From: Polytrichum commune
Lineage: Eukaryota; Streptophyta; Polytrichopsida; Polytrichales; Polytrichaceae
Length of the DNA: 64,000 nt
Direction of reading: 5' to 3'
Assembly: GCA_950295325.1 (NCBI GenBank)
Contig: OX485805.1
Coordinates: 32,473,501 to 32,537,500 of the forward strand
In this document: positions 39,856 to 50,361 of the stretch, one piece after another
Numbering within the stretch: position 1 is the stretch's first letter
Layout: each line of letters begins with the position of its first letter
Notes under the pieces: generated by a model
Seen by the model: the letters and a program-made list of their open reading frames with translations, nothing else
Told to the model about the DNA's origin: nothing
Databases searched by the model: none
Translations under genes and position numbers: made by a program

Positions 39856-40347
39856 ATGTTTTCTTGGTCCGATGCGTTGCAAGTTGCGTCCACCCCTAAA
39901 CCTCCATGGTTTAGTGCGTTCATCGAGTTGGAGCGTTTGTACGTCATGCCTAGAAATGCAAGACAATCCACTTCATCGTATTTGAATTCTTCGTCATATA
40001 ATTCGGGCGGTCGACGGAATCCAAAATGTGTTGTGGAGGGACCACGTCCCTTCATTGCCTATAGTCGCGGGGCGGAGATTTTCAGGAATGTTGAAGCAAT
40101 GCGAGCAAAAGAATCCGTTGCAAAAGAAAAAGATGCTATCTCCAAGGCTAGAAAGGCCATTGTAGGCGTAGGGGTTTGGGACGTAGGCAAGGTGATTTTG
40201 GGTTGCATTATCCAATGGATGTGTGGTGTTAGCATGGCATACGTTGTATATTTTATTTGCAATAATATGAGTGTCATACTATTTCCCCTTCAATATGATC
40301 TATTGTTTGGATTGTCCTACCTAAACCATCTTGATATGAGTTCTTAA
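39856..40347 (+). CDS. Hypothetical protein, 163 codons, in the 3.2-kb element
   Basis: It starts at an ATG (MFSWSDAL) and is open to a TAA. A central charged segment (AMRAKESVAKEKDAISKARK) could form a helix, and a hydrophobic stretch follows (about residues 113-150). It is transcribed divergently from the decayed gene at 38,422-39,410, the layout expected for a two-gene DNA transposon. No recognised domain. The antisense strand is also partly open (39,849-40,055), so coding status is not certain. Confidence 0.35.
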   Translation: MFSWSDALQVASTPKPPWFSAFIELERLYVMPRNARQSTSSYLNSSSYNSGGRRNPKCVVEGPRPFIAYSRGAEIFRNVEAMRAKESVAKEKDAISKARKAIVGVGVWDVGKVILGCIIQWMCGVSMAYVVYFICNNMSVILFPLQYDLLFGLSYLNHLDMSS

Positions 40348-40739
40348 TTGGGTTCTTGATATGAACACCCGCTTCAAAGTATTTGCATCTTACAACATTC
40401 TCCAATATATGTGTGATTTTATCCATGTTCTTATGTTTGTAGATGTCTCAAAATGCCCAAAAAGTCCCAAATTAACAAATATAATGTTACCACCAAGTAA
40501 TTCTCTCAAGTTGATAGAGTTTAAGACATATTATATTAAACCAAACCCTCCCCTCTTTTTTCCGCCAACAAAATATGCAATGGTCCCGCGACATGGTCCA
40601 TCCTCACTTCACACTATGCTTGAGGGCCCATGACTACATAAAACGGCTTTCCCAACACCCATGGTACGGTCTTTGGATGAGAGTCAAGAATCCTCACCAT
40701 TACAAGGTCACAACTCTTGGCTCATGTGTGAAGTGGCCC

Positions 40740-41463
40740 CAAGGACATCGGCTCACCCCCTCCCTAGGATGCCGCTTCACACGTTGTCCTAACTTCCCAT
40801 GTCACTTGAGGTCAATTCGGGCACCCTCAACCGTTGAGAGCATGGAGTTTAGGACCACTGCTTGGAGAGAACTGACGGTTAGTTACAGATGAACCGGTTG
40901 AATTTAAAAAATAAGCAATTGAAGTTGGAGACTTCAACATAATTACCAATCATTTTAGAGGAATCTGTAGAAAAATGTACCTCCTCAAATGAATAAAACA
41001 AAACTGGAAGATGTGAACATGTAACCAGTTGGATTTAGAATCACTAGAATCTTGACCAACTATGCCCAAAAACTTCCTGAGCACTATTAGGGACTTTCCC
41101 CAGATTTCACGCAGGTCCTAAGTCTGAAATCCCACCCTTCCCCACTAGCCTAGCCTAACCTTGTTGTAAGGAACCTCTCATAGGTTTGACACCAACTTTC
41201 ACTTAACAAATATCTATCAAAACAATCCTAGACCAAGTAGGTCTTGGTTTAAGTTCAACCACCTGACCATAGGAGAGAGACAAAAAAATCCTCTTTCTTC
41301 CCCCGAGCTTCCTCTTATGCCGAAGCACTATGTTTACTTTCTATCTTTACATATAGTAAAAGTATTATATTCATAGCTCTATCTTTTAGTTCTACTATGA
41401 ATCTTCTATATTTGGTTCTTCTAGAACCTTCTTCCATCTCTTATCTCAATCTCATTCTTCTAG
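40740..41463. other. Intergenic DNA without a supported gene
   Basis: Follows the right end of the 3.2-kb element. No terminal repeats, arrays or coding frames are recognised. Confidence 0.5.
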
Positions 41464-41850
41464 TTGGAACTGTCTAATTCGAAGTAAATAAATTCATCCT
41501 TTATTCCATTTGGAACTGTCGAATTCCAACTTGGTTCATCCAACCATTCTTCTAGTTGGAACTGCCTAATTCCAACTAGATCTATTTATTCATTAGAGTT
41601 GTATAACTCCAATGAATAACATTCATCTTTCTAATTCTGGAGTGGTCTACCTCCAGTGCACCTCATCGAGAGCTGTCTAACTCATGTGCGCATGTTCTCA
41701 ATATGGAATGGTCTAATTCCAATGCACTCTATGCGGAGCTGTCTAACCCCAATGCACATGTTGTCAATCTGGAGTTGTCTAACTCCAATCCATCCATCTT
41801 CAACTGGGAGTTGTCTAGCTCCCATCATCCTCTGCTTACACATTGGCACA
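41464..41850. repeat. Degenerate tandem array of short hairpin units
   Basis: About eight units of roughly 45-55 bp. Each contains a small inverted repeat around TCTAA, such as GTTGGAACTGTCTAATTCCA or GGAGTTGTCTAACTCC, with linkers like atgcac-t and catcttt. The stem bases change from unit to unit while complementarity is mostly kept. Confidence 0.75.
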
Positions 41851-41997
41851 TGTGGTTAGAATATTCAATCATCCATCAATATTGGTAGTTACCTTATAAT
41901 GACACTATCATCGATGACTAGGTGTCCATAAACCCAACCTCGTCATCATGGTATACATTAGATATCACATTGTCAATCAACCTTGTCGTTGAGGACG

Positions 41998-42102
41998 CCT
42001 CGTCGTCGTAGGATGGCAACTAGGTGCAGTTACTTTACAATATCACATTGTCGATTAGCCTCGTCGTCATAGGATGGCAACTAGGTGTAGTTACTTTACA
42101 CT
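41998..42102. repeat. 61-bp tandem duplication
   Basis: CCTCGTCGTCGTAGGATGGC at 41,998 is repeated at 42,059 (cctcgtcgtcataggatggc). Both are followed by aactaggtg(c/t)agttactttac. Confidence 0.85.
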
Positions 42103-43784
42103 TGTCCTTTTTATAGGCTCCTAGAATGTATTCATAGCCTGAAGTGTGGTAATATGGAAAAATGGGTTTTGTTCGAAGCCATGAATACCACCGTACTGCT
42201 CTTGACATAAGTTTGGAAGTCAAGTTGAAATCAATTAGCATTGTCATGAACATCCCGTGATCATGACATTGTAAATGAAAAGACAATGCAGAAGTGAACT
42301 CAAATTATTGGTGACCTCAAGTCAATGCGGTTTTATTGGTTGGTGTGAGGGGACTTCAACTTTTTAGTGCCTGTTCACACTCACCACTCGCTTTATGGTA
42401 GTGAGGATCACGTACACTAACTTCTAGTATGGGGTCGGTGTTGTCTTGGCCCTTTGTATTTGTACATATGTCACGTCACTCCCTTCTTTTTAGAACGGTG
42501 CAGATCAGAGGGGAACAACGGAGGGTGACGGCCTCACCACCACGTTGTCCATTGTGTATAGATTTGTGAAGGGCCTAAACTAGAGCCTAGAGGTCAAGAA
42601 GAGCCATGTTCATCAATTGTCAAGTTAAGTAATTATTTGAAGTGCAAAATATGTAGATTGTGACATTTAGCGTAGCACATTGAGGTGTTTGCGACGATGA
42701 TTTGTTTGCGTTCTAATATACAAGAAGGTAGCGTAGCACCCCCTTCGACCCATCGCATTCAAGCAATCCAAGGAGAACGATTAAGATCATATTCGATTCT
42801 TTCTACAACGCCCATATATGTCAACATCAATGACAACTTCCCACAAAACAACGAGGGGAAGCATAGGCGAAGAAGACAATATTATTGAACATGCAAATGA
42901 CAAGTGTCGTATGTGATTATACAAATGATCAACCTTGTTAGTCATTGGTGTAACCTCGGATAGGCCTCATGATAAGGTAAGTGACACTATTTGTCCAATG
43001 ACACCAAATTTCATAAACGGTGTAGTGATCTAGGGTCGTGAGAAAGAAAATGGTGTAGGATTTCTCATGCTCACAACCCCTGGTCCAAAGCCATGACAAA
43101 GATACATCCATATTTACACATATTTAAAAATCATGTCCATGGGATATAAATGTAAAGTGGAGTTAGATCGAATGGAAAAGGATGTGTTTTATTTACTTAC
43201 TAATAAAAATATAAAATATAAAATTGTGGTCTAAACCCCAAAGTAGAATTTCTACGCATGATTCAAAACTATAAGTATACATGCCAATGTTGTCATGATC
43301 CCATAACATTTTCCAGAGGTGAATAAGTTCTAGCGTTGAATTGCGGGCGCTGGTTGGCAGTCACAGCGAGGATCGGAGATAAACCTCAAGTTCGTTTTCT
43401 CACTCTCTTTTTGTAGATTCTTCTTTTTTTTTCTAAAAGAAAATTGAATTTTTTTCCTTCCAAAGTACCCCAGCCTCCTCACCAGGTGATGAAGACCTTC
43501 GATTGAGGACAAACAGGCGAAAATTGCACTTCAATGTGACAAGTGTAGGGATTAGTGAGCAATGTGTTGTGTGATCACTCATAGTTTGAGTCTGATGTTG
43601 GTTACAGTCTTCTTAGTCACGCCACAAGCCGATTAATAAGATTTAGTGGTTGCCGAGGTGTGCAAGAGATTTCCAGGCTTTACAGTTGGGCGTATGGATT
43701 GGATTATCTTGTATGAATCATCAAGATGCGTGGTTTGCCAACTTACACAAAGTGGGCTCGTGTGGGGTCGTGAGGTCTCTGCTG
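42103..43784. other. Intergenic DNA without a supported gene
   Basis: The segment 42,870-43,030 (caagtgtcgtatg ... gtgacactatttg ... aacggtgtagtg) is related to 45,480-46,005. No coding frame stands out. Confidence 0.5.
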
Positions 43785-44370
43785 CAATGAGAGAAATTAA
43801 GGGGAGGTGCAATGAGAGAAGGGGAGGTGCGATTAGAGGACAGGAGTTGCCGAATCGGGGGCCCTGTAGGTTGATATTGGCCACAATCTAGACAGCATCG
43901 TGTGCACTAAAAGGGTTTAGTTGGCTCAATGCATCGTTGCAGACTGTAGATCGCCGGGTGCCAAAAACTAGGAGGGGAAGGGGGGTTTCAAATCATGAGA
44001 GAAGAACGAGAGAAAGGGAGTTGCAATGAGAGAAGGGGTTCTGCGATGAGAGGGGGAGACTTGCCGAACAGGAGCAATGTAGCAAATGTTTTACGACAAT
44101 TTAGCCTGCATTGAATGGCCGAAATTGAATGAGGGATATTCAAGAGTGGGGGGGTTGAAATGTAGTGGGAGGGATGAGAGGAGGGAGGGCGCCCATTGCC
44201 GAACAAGGGCGCCATTGCTTGATGTTTGCCACAATTAAGTCAACATTGAGAGGCCTGTAAATAAACAATGTTGACGCACCAACTTCAAACTGGCCATGTG
44301 CCGAAGGAAGGGCTTGAGTTATGATGGGAGGAATGCGAGAAGGGGAGCTGCCGAACACGGGCGTCCATCC
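43785..44370. repeat. Degenerate repeats of a GAGAGAAGGGGAG-type unit
   Basis: Five or more irregular copies of the phrase (gc)aatgagagaaggggag(g/t)tgc, then gccgaa-c--gggcg-c, often followed by tttgccacaatt and caacattgagaggcc. They occur near 43,785-43,870, 44,010-44,100, 44,165-44,260 and 44,320-44,370. The open frames across this stretch are products of the repeat. Confidence 0.6.
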
Positions 44371-45603
44371 ACTAGACTCAAATGGTCGAAGTTAATCAAA
44401 GCAGCAAATTATGCACAGACATCGATCGTCTTGCTGTGGCTCAATCTATCATCGAAGAGTGTACATGCCCTTGGCCGAATTGCACAGACGATGATTCAGT
44501 GTTCCGCCACTGTCGAAACCTGGTCCATAATTCAACACTCACCTTGTGCCAAAACTGTTTGAACACAAATTCAGAAACAAAGCTTCGGCTCACTGTATTC
44601 CATTCAACTTCTCACCCACTTGAATCTCATTGCCAATGTGGAGGTTGACGCTTCAGAAAATTCCAGTCACTCGAGTTATCCATAAAGTTCGTCAGAGAGA
44701 CGAAATCGTGGCATGAGAAAACTTTCTATCAGGAGCTGGGCTAGCTCATCGTGTATCGAAGTCTATTTTGAAAGTTGGGTGCAACTTTTGGGATCTCCTC
44801 TTCCCACCTCTCAAACTTTGAGAGAATTCTAGGATCCAAAAAACAGTATGCGCATGGGAACTGTTATTTCAAATCTTGGATTGGGCTAAGCAAGGCTAGC
44901 TTGGCACATCTATCCTAGTAGGTCAAGCTAGAAAAATGATTTCAAGTAAGCAAGCACGACTCCTTGTGGATGATAATTTAAGTGTGAATAAAACTTGGGT
45001 GACCTTGTGTTAATTCTCATAATCTCGTGGTTTGGGACTAAAGCCATGGTTTCATCCACTTTACTTTACAAATAACTCTACATTGTTTATGGTATTTAAT
45101 GTCACGTACACTATTTGCAAAGGACGTAAACTAGATGCCTAGAGGTCTCAAAGTGTCACGCCCATTAATTGCCAATATGATTCCATTCGTCAACATAAGT
45201 AACTTCTTTAAGTGGAAAACTATCTACATTATGACATTTGGATTGGCACATTGGGTACTTAAGATGATAGTCTTGCGTTTTAGTTTGCAAGGGGCAGATT
45301 ATTTTGAGCGTACTAATGGCAAGTGTCATGTGTTTCCATTTTAGTATGCAAGAGGAAGGCATTCTTGAGCGTACTAATGACAAGTGTCATTTGTGTACAC
45401 TGTAGTCAACTTGTAGACCATTGTGAAACATAGACATGCACCTCACCCAACACTATTGAACATACTCATGCCAAGATATTAGTAAGTGCACTTGAACGCC
45501 AAGTGTCATGAGGTGACACTTATGGTGAAGTTGTTAACCATCAATGAAACCTAGGATGCACCTCAAATTAGGGGAAGTGACACTATTACGCACGTGACAC
45601 TAA
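44371..45603. other. Intergenic DNA with GTGACACT-type dispersed repeats
   Basis: The segment 45,060-45,600 contains several diverged copies of caagtgtcat(g/t)tgt and gcgtactaatg. Its reverse complement near 45,460-45,510 preserves an uninterrupted version of the insertion site used at 13,639. No gene is seen. Confidence 0.55.
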
Positions 45604-45988
45604 GGGCCGGTTCACACTATGGCCAAACTTCGAGAGGAGAAGCGTTTGGACCAATGAAAATGCAAAAATGTCCAAAGTCCGTCCTCTCGGCCTTCACACT
45701 AGAGGTCGAAGTCCAAAGGACGTCGCCTCCAAAAGAGCCTAGGTGGCAACACTTTTAGGAAGTTATGGCGCCAAGAGTTCGGCCTCTCGAGCAAAGTTTG
45801 GGTCGAGCAAAATGCTCAACCCAAACTTCCGTCGAGAGGTCGAACTTTTTTTCCATTAAAATATTCAAAATATGATAGTGGATTATTTTAATATATTTTT
45901 TCAGCCCAAAGGCTTCTCCTCTCGACATAGTTTGGTCCGGAAAAGTGACGCTTCTCCTCTGGACTTGGGCATAGTGTGAACCCGGCCC
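45604..45988. mobile_element. 385-bp TAA-target element, GGGCCGGTTCACACTATG family
   Basis: The left end GGGCCGGTTCACACTATGGC and the reverse complement of the right end GGGCCGGGTTCACACTATGC differ by one inserted base. Subterminal GGAGAAGCG is also inverted. Perfect TAA duplications lie at 45,601-45,603 and 45,989-45,991. It splits an older dispersed repeat (gacac|taa ... taa|ataccacaaacggtgtagtg). Non-coding. Confidence 0.9.
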
Positions 45989-46478
45989 TAAATACCACAA
46001 ACGGTGTAGTGTCCAGGGAGATTGTTTGGCATAATCGTTGAGATCCTAGTGTTTTCCAAGTCCAACCAGTTACATGTTGACACCCTTTGGTTCTTCTTTA
46101 TTAAGTTGGGGTATGTTCTATAAATTCCTCTACAATGATGGGTAATTTTTTTGAAGTCTTGAATTTGAACAAGTTATTCTCAAACTCAACCGGTTCATCT
46201 AGAACTACACTAAATATGATATTTAGTGTTTGATACCCTAAATACGAACGCCTACACTAAATGTAAATAACCCTATGAAAGTAAGTAACATTGAATGTAA
46301 ACTCAAACGCTAAATATCCACTATGGTAAAATGTGGAAGTTACATGTTTGAATTTAGTGCTAGTAAAATTATGAAAAAAAGTAACAATGATAAAAGAAGA
46401 ATTCCAACAAAGCTTTTAGCATATCTTCTAACACTAACTATCAAGAAATTGAAAATTAGTATTGAACAGGGTAGCGTG

Positions 46479-47798
46479 CTCGGGGGGGGGGGGGGCACTC
46501 CCTTGTATATTTTGCATACACCTGCGATAATGACCTATTAAAATGGGGGCTATTTACCTATCAGAAAGGATTATAAGGGATGCTAATTTTTGAAATAATG
46601 GTAAATTGTTGTGATTATTTGCACCCTATTGGTAATTATAAATTCTTGGATGGTTGATTTTATGGTACCCTATATTACTTATATGTAATTTTTTTCCCCT
46701 AATTGCCCCCATTCCTTAAAGTGTATGGTACAGTAGAATTCTCGTTAGAAGCACGTGTACAGAGTAAGAGAAACAAACATTTACTAGGGTTTAGGGTTTA
46801 GGGTCACACTGAAGTCCGGGCAAAGCAAAATACTAAACAATAACAACAAAAGATTGCAATTACATGTCATTAAGCAACACGAGCCAACGAATAAAAGTTG
46901 TGTTGGATAACACAGTTAGAAACCTTGAGGTCTTAAGGAACAGGCTAGCCACATGTGTCTCAAAGTCACATTTACAAGGTTTGCAGAAGCCCTACAATTG
47001 ATGCCTTGATCTTCCAATCCTACACATTGGAGGAAAATCCCACGCCATGCAAGCAAAATCCACCTAAACTAGCTAGGATACCATTTACACATGTGGGAGA
47101 TATGAGGGTACTCGAACTAAAATGACTACTACAGATTTCAAGGTATACTAATGATCATTCAACCCTTTTTCCAAATTATATCTCCACATGTGTGAGATAG
47201 TACAAATTTAGCAAGTTCTGTTTTTTATTTGAAATGAACTCACTCAATGAGTTTGCATCTACCTCATCTAAGGTGTAGATTTTGCTAGTTGATTCATACA
47301 CTAGAGACACAGTTGAGATAATAGCATCCACATCAACCCACACACAGTCACTCTCAACATACTTATATTTGTTGAGACCCGGCTGTTTTTTGAACCAATG
47401 GAGGTAAGCCATAGCAGTTGGGAAGAGCGTTTCTCTATTTCCGTACTGGACTGCACGTTTCATCAAGTCAATGGGTTGCCAACAATTGCCCCACTTAGTA
47501 CCAACCTTCACCCTTATCTTTTGAACCCTTCCTATATAGAACATGCCATATTTTGGTGGCAAAGTATTTAATTTTTGAAACTATCGTTTTTTCTCCATGC
47601 TATTTTATATGTACCACTTAGGTAATTTAATCATGTTTTGTCAGATGCTATATTACATATAATCATGTTTCACAATCCCAGAGCACCCTATACTACATCT
47701 AATAATTTTACAAATTTTACGCCAAATTTTTATACAAGACCCTATATTTTATCGCACGTAGTTCCTACGTTTTTCGCCAATGCCCCCCCCCCCCCGAG
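46479..47798. mobile_element. 1.32-kb transposon with poly-G terminal repeats, 8-bp target duplication
   Basis: It starts CTC followed by 14 G and CA, and ends TG followed by 13 C and GAG, a 19-bp inverted repeat. The direct 8-bp copies GTAGCGTG lie at 46,471-46,478 and 47,799-47,806. The host foldback element at 58.7 kb shows the empty site. An 8-bp duplication suggests hAT, but the ends are unlike the usual CAGGG termini. One minus-strand reading frame is inside, and there is no recognisable transposase. Confidence 0.85.
47176..47562 (-). CDS. Transposon-borne protein of unknown function (about 122-128 residues)
   Basis: An open frame on the minus strand of the poly-G element. The first ATG is at 47,544 (122 residues); the frame is open to at least 47,562, where a TTG stands. 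Landmarks: KVGTKWGNCWQPIDLMKRAV, LFPTAMAYLHWFKK, YKYVESDCVWVDVDAIIS, EVDANSLSEFI. It is aligned almost without gaps to a decayed copy at 50,053-50,361 in a related element. Two copies that differ so much in DNA yet keep W-D-V and D-NSL-E patterns indicate past protein-level selection. Family unknown. It could be a transposon accessory gene or a captured host fragment. Confidence 0.6.
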   Translation of the reverse strand: MPPKYGMFYIGRVQKIRVKVGTKWGNCWQPIDLMKRAVQYGNRETLFPTAMAYLHWFKKQPGLNKYKYVESDCVWVDVDAIISTVSLVYESTSKIYTLDEVDANSLSEFISNKKQNLLNLYYLTHVEI

Positions 47799-47996
47799 GT
47801 AGCGTGGTAACAACATTAAATACAATCAAACACTAAATATCATATTTAGTGTGGAGGTTGATTCTCTCCGTTCATTGTTGCCAGTATGTCTAAAGAATAG
47901 ATCCTCCAATACAATCAAGTTTCAAAGGGTAAGTTCATTGCTTCTACTTCGATTATTCTCCTTTGAGGGGGGTCCATTTGAAGGCCCACAGCCTTA

Positions 47997-48197
47997 GGGC
48001 CACTTCCCACACGAGACTGAGAGCCCGTGACCATCACACTTCAAGCGCTCTCATTGGTGGAAAGGGTGGAGCCGGTCCAAGTTCGCTTCACACTACACTT
48101 GAGGGACCAACGGAGTATGTGAATGCAAGATGGATGTAAAGTCTACATGGATTCCTACATGGCATCCAATGGATCATGTTTCATGCTCACTTGGTGT
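47997..48197 (-). mobile_element. Truncated GGGCCACTTCACAC-family element
   Basis: It begins GGGCCACTTCCCACACGAGA after a TTA (47,994-47,996). For 200 bp it follows the reverse complement of 26,314 downward (gcgctctcattggtgg, gaccaacgga-tatgtgaatg, tcctacatggcatccaatgg), then stops abruptly near 48,197. The other terminus is missing. Confidence 0.8.
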
Positions 48198-49111
48198 GGT
48201 AGGAGTTTAGGGTTTAGGTGTACTCATCCGTTGGGAACTTCAAAATGCAATGAGCCATTTTGTAGCTCGAGTTTTCTTTATTTCTAGAACAGTTGACTCC
48301 CAAAACACTATCAAACGCTTCGGACTTGTCTAGTGGGGTCCAATTTGGTTTGAGTTGGCCGTAAACCCTATATGATGCTTGTTTTTACTAGAGGCCCTCT
48401 ACACATGATGTTTAAATTTATGTAGACATCAAAAAATGCCAACCCTAAATGATCTTGCCCTTTTCCATGTGCTTAATGTATCTTGCAAGCTTGGGCATAC
48501 GACCATCCATCCTAATGAAGTCATAGTGATTGCAAGTAGAGTTGGGAATTTTATGGTATAGTAGTGGGCTTCTATTGAGTTGAATTTGCTAGCACCCTTG
48601 ATGTTAAGGGCACTTCAACCCACTATGAACAACATTATTCACAATCAACCACTTGTATGTGGAACTGAACTCCATTGACATATAAGAAGAAAAATCTCTT
48701 TGTTCCCACAAAATTTGAGGAAATCCATTGATAGCAAACTTGAAGTTCTCAACTTGGGACAGCTGGTAAATTTTTGTTTTGTTTTTTAAAATGGGATAAC
48801 GGGATGGATGAGAGTGTTTAATTCAAAAAAAATGTATATACTTAGAATACACACATATGTGAGACTTTGAATTTCCAAATTTGGATTTCATATGCATGTT
48901 CTAGGGGTGGTCAAAGTTCCCTAATTGGATAACGAGATTCTTTCCCTATGAGCTTGAATGCCAACTTCAAAACATTTTTGGTTCAAGGTGTTACCCACAC
49001 TACTAAACATGACTAGTCCCTACATTGGGCAACACCCCCGAGCATGAAAGTTGGTTTCCTCCTCCGAGTCTTACTAACCTTCTACAAGTGTCAAAAAAAT
49101 TTGGAGCATCA
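48198..49111. other. Intergenic DNA without a supported gene
   Basis: Nothing distinctive beyond the 8-bp GAGCATCA at its right edge, which is the target of the next transposon. Confidence 0.5.
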
Positions 49112-49500
49112 TTCTGGGAGGTGACTATCGGAATTTTAGAAACCATGTGAGATAAAAAAAAATAAGGTCAATTTAATTCGTTGAGGGTAAGTTTTATAAA
49201 TTCGTTAGATCTACCATAGTATTGGAAATATGTCCCCTACATGATTATATGTAAAATAGGGTTGTGAATAATTCCTCCATTTTAGTAATCAATAGAAAAA
49301 AAAAAAAAAAAAGTCATAGATATTGGATCCCCCCAAATGTGTGTAGTAGGATCAATAGAATAATTATGGGTTTGAGAACTTAAATGAATATTGTGTAAAT
49401 TCTATCCAAATTTGAATGAAACGCGTTAGTATGGTGGAAAATGTTGTGGATTTTATTGGGGGAAGGAATGTTGTGACTTCTCAATAGCCCTTGGGTTTGC

Positions 49501-49761
49501 TTAGGGTTTGGGCAAGCACAGTGGCATGAAGGCGGTGAAGCGTTTAGGTAGGAGGTCTTGCGTTGGTAAAGCGTGAAACAGTGAAGTGGCACAAATGCGG
49601 TGGGTAAGACACAATTTTTGGAGCTTTCTTCTTTGTTCCACGAGAGCCGAAGATTTGGCTTGCTCTGCTCTCGTGTTGTAAGAGTCAATTTCAAACTCCA
49701 ACTCCTTGATTTTCCCCTTCCACTGACCGTTTTTCAACGACATGCTATTGATTTCCGACAC
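49501..49761 (-). CDS. Possible coiled-coil frame in the 2.2-kb transposon
   Basis: A minus-strand open frame; the first ATG is at 49,743. Its first 45 residues (LKNGQWKGKIKELEFEID, ARAEQ-type charged pattern) look helical and coding-like, while the C-terminal part does not. There is no counterpart in the 1.32-kb copy and no recognised family. It may be a remnant of a second transposon gene. Confidence 0.25.
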   Translation of the reverse strand: MSEINSMSLKNGQWKGKIKELEFEIDSYNTRAEQAKSSALVEQRRKLQKLCLTHRICATSLFHALPTQDLLPKRFTAFMPLCLPKP

Positions 49762-50052
49762 CCTCCTATATGTGAGATATAGAAAGATGAAGAATTACAA
49801 GATCTGAATGCGAGTGTAGAAAGATGAGATGTTGATGATTACATCAATGCTTCATTTTTTACAAAATGGATGTTGTTGGGTCTTGGGATGGATTGTGGAG
49901 TGTATTTTATGTAGAGAAGTACGTCAACTATCTCATCTACATTTAAATTAACTGTTAGGAGGACTAGGGGAAGACTTTTCAAAATTTTGCAAACTACATG
50001 TGTCTTTAATGGAGTTGACCAGGGCACATGGTGTATATAATGAATTTAGAAA

Positions 50053-50361
50053 ATGAGACGGAAGGTAGTACAAGGTAGGGAAGTTACAGGCATCCCGTTG
50101 ACCTTCTTAATCGGAAGGTAAACAATGATAAAAAAAATAAGTATTGTCATATCCGGTTTTATGGTTTATCTTTATTATTTTTAAAAAGTCTTTGGACACT
50201 TCAAATTCAAATATGACTACTCATATTCTATTTGGATTGATGTAAATAGCGTAATTTGCAAAATGACTATGTCATTTGATATAGAGAGGGATGTCTTTGA
50301 ATTTGATCCGGTTGATGAAAATTCCTTGAACGAGATTGTTGAAAATTTTACATTAAATTAA
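50053..50361 (+). pseudogene. Decayed paralogue of the 47.2-kb transposon protein
   Basis: From ATG at 50,053 to TAA at 50,361 the frame is 103 codons with two internal TAA stops. Without gaps over most of its length it follows the intact frame: GIPLTFLIGR under NCWQPIDLMKR, MVYLYYF under MAYLHWF, SIWIDVNSVI under CVWVDVDAII, VDENSLNEIV under VDANSLSEFI. It is transcribed in the opposite direction, as expected from the inverted element. Confidence 0.7.

Larger units (their letters stand above)
37539..40739. mobile_element. 3.2-kb GGGCCACTTCACAC-family element with coding remnants
   Basis: The left end GGGCCACTTCACACACAACA and the reverse complement of the right end GGGCCACTTCACACATGAGC match the ends of 25,815-26,314. 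The adjoining ~190 bp on the left also matches 47,997-48,197, and the right side matches the left side of the 500-bp copy. The flanks (GAA / CAA) are imperfect. This is the longest family member here and the only one with long frames: a decayed minus-strand gene and a plus-strand frame. Size and TWA preference fit PIF/Harbinger, but I recognise neither a DDE transposase nor a Myb/SANT protein. Confidence 0.7.
46207..47852. mobile_element. ACACTAA foldback element split by a later insertion
   Basis: The outer ends ACACTAAATATG...ATATTTAGTGT at 46,207 and CACTAAATATCATATTTAGTGT ending at 47,852 are those of a family member whose uninterrupted length would be about 318 bp. The 323-bp copy at 58,455-58,777 matches it along both outer segments. 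The extra 1.3 kb is the transposon at 46,479-47,798. Confidence 0.8.
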
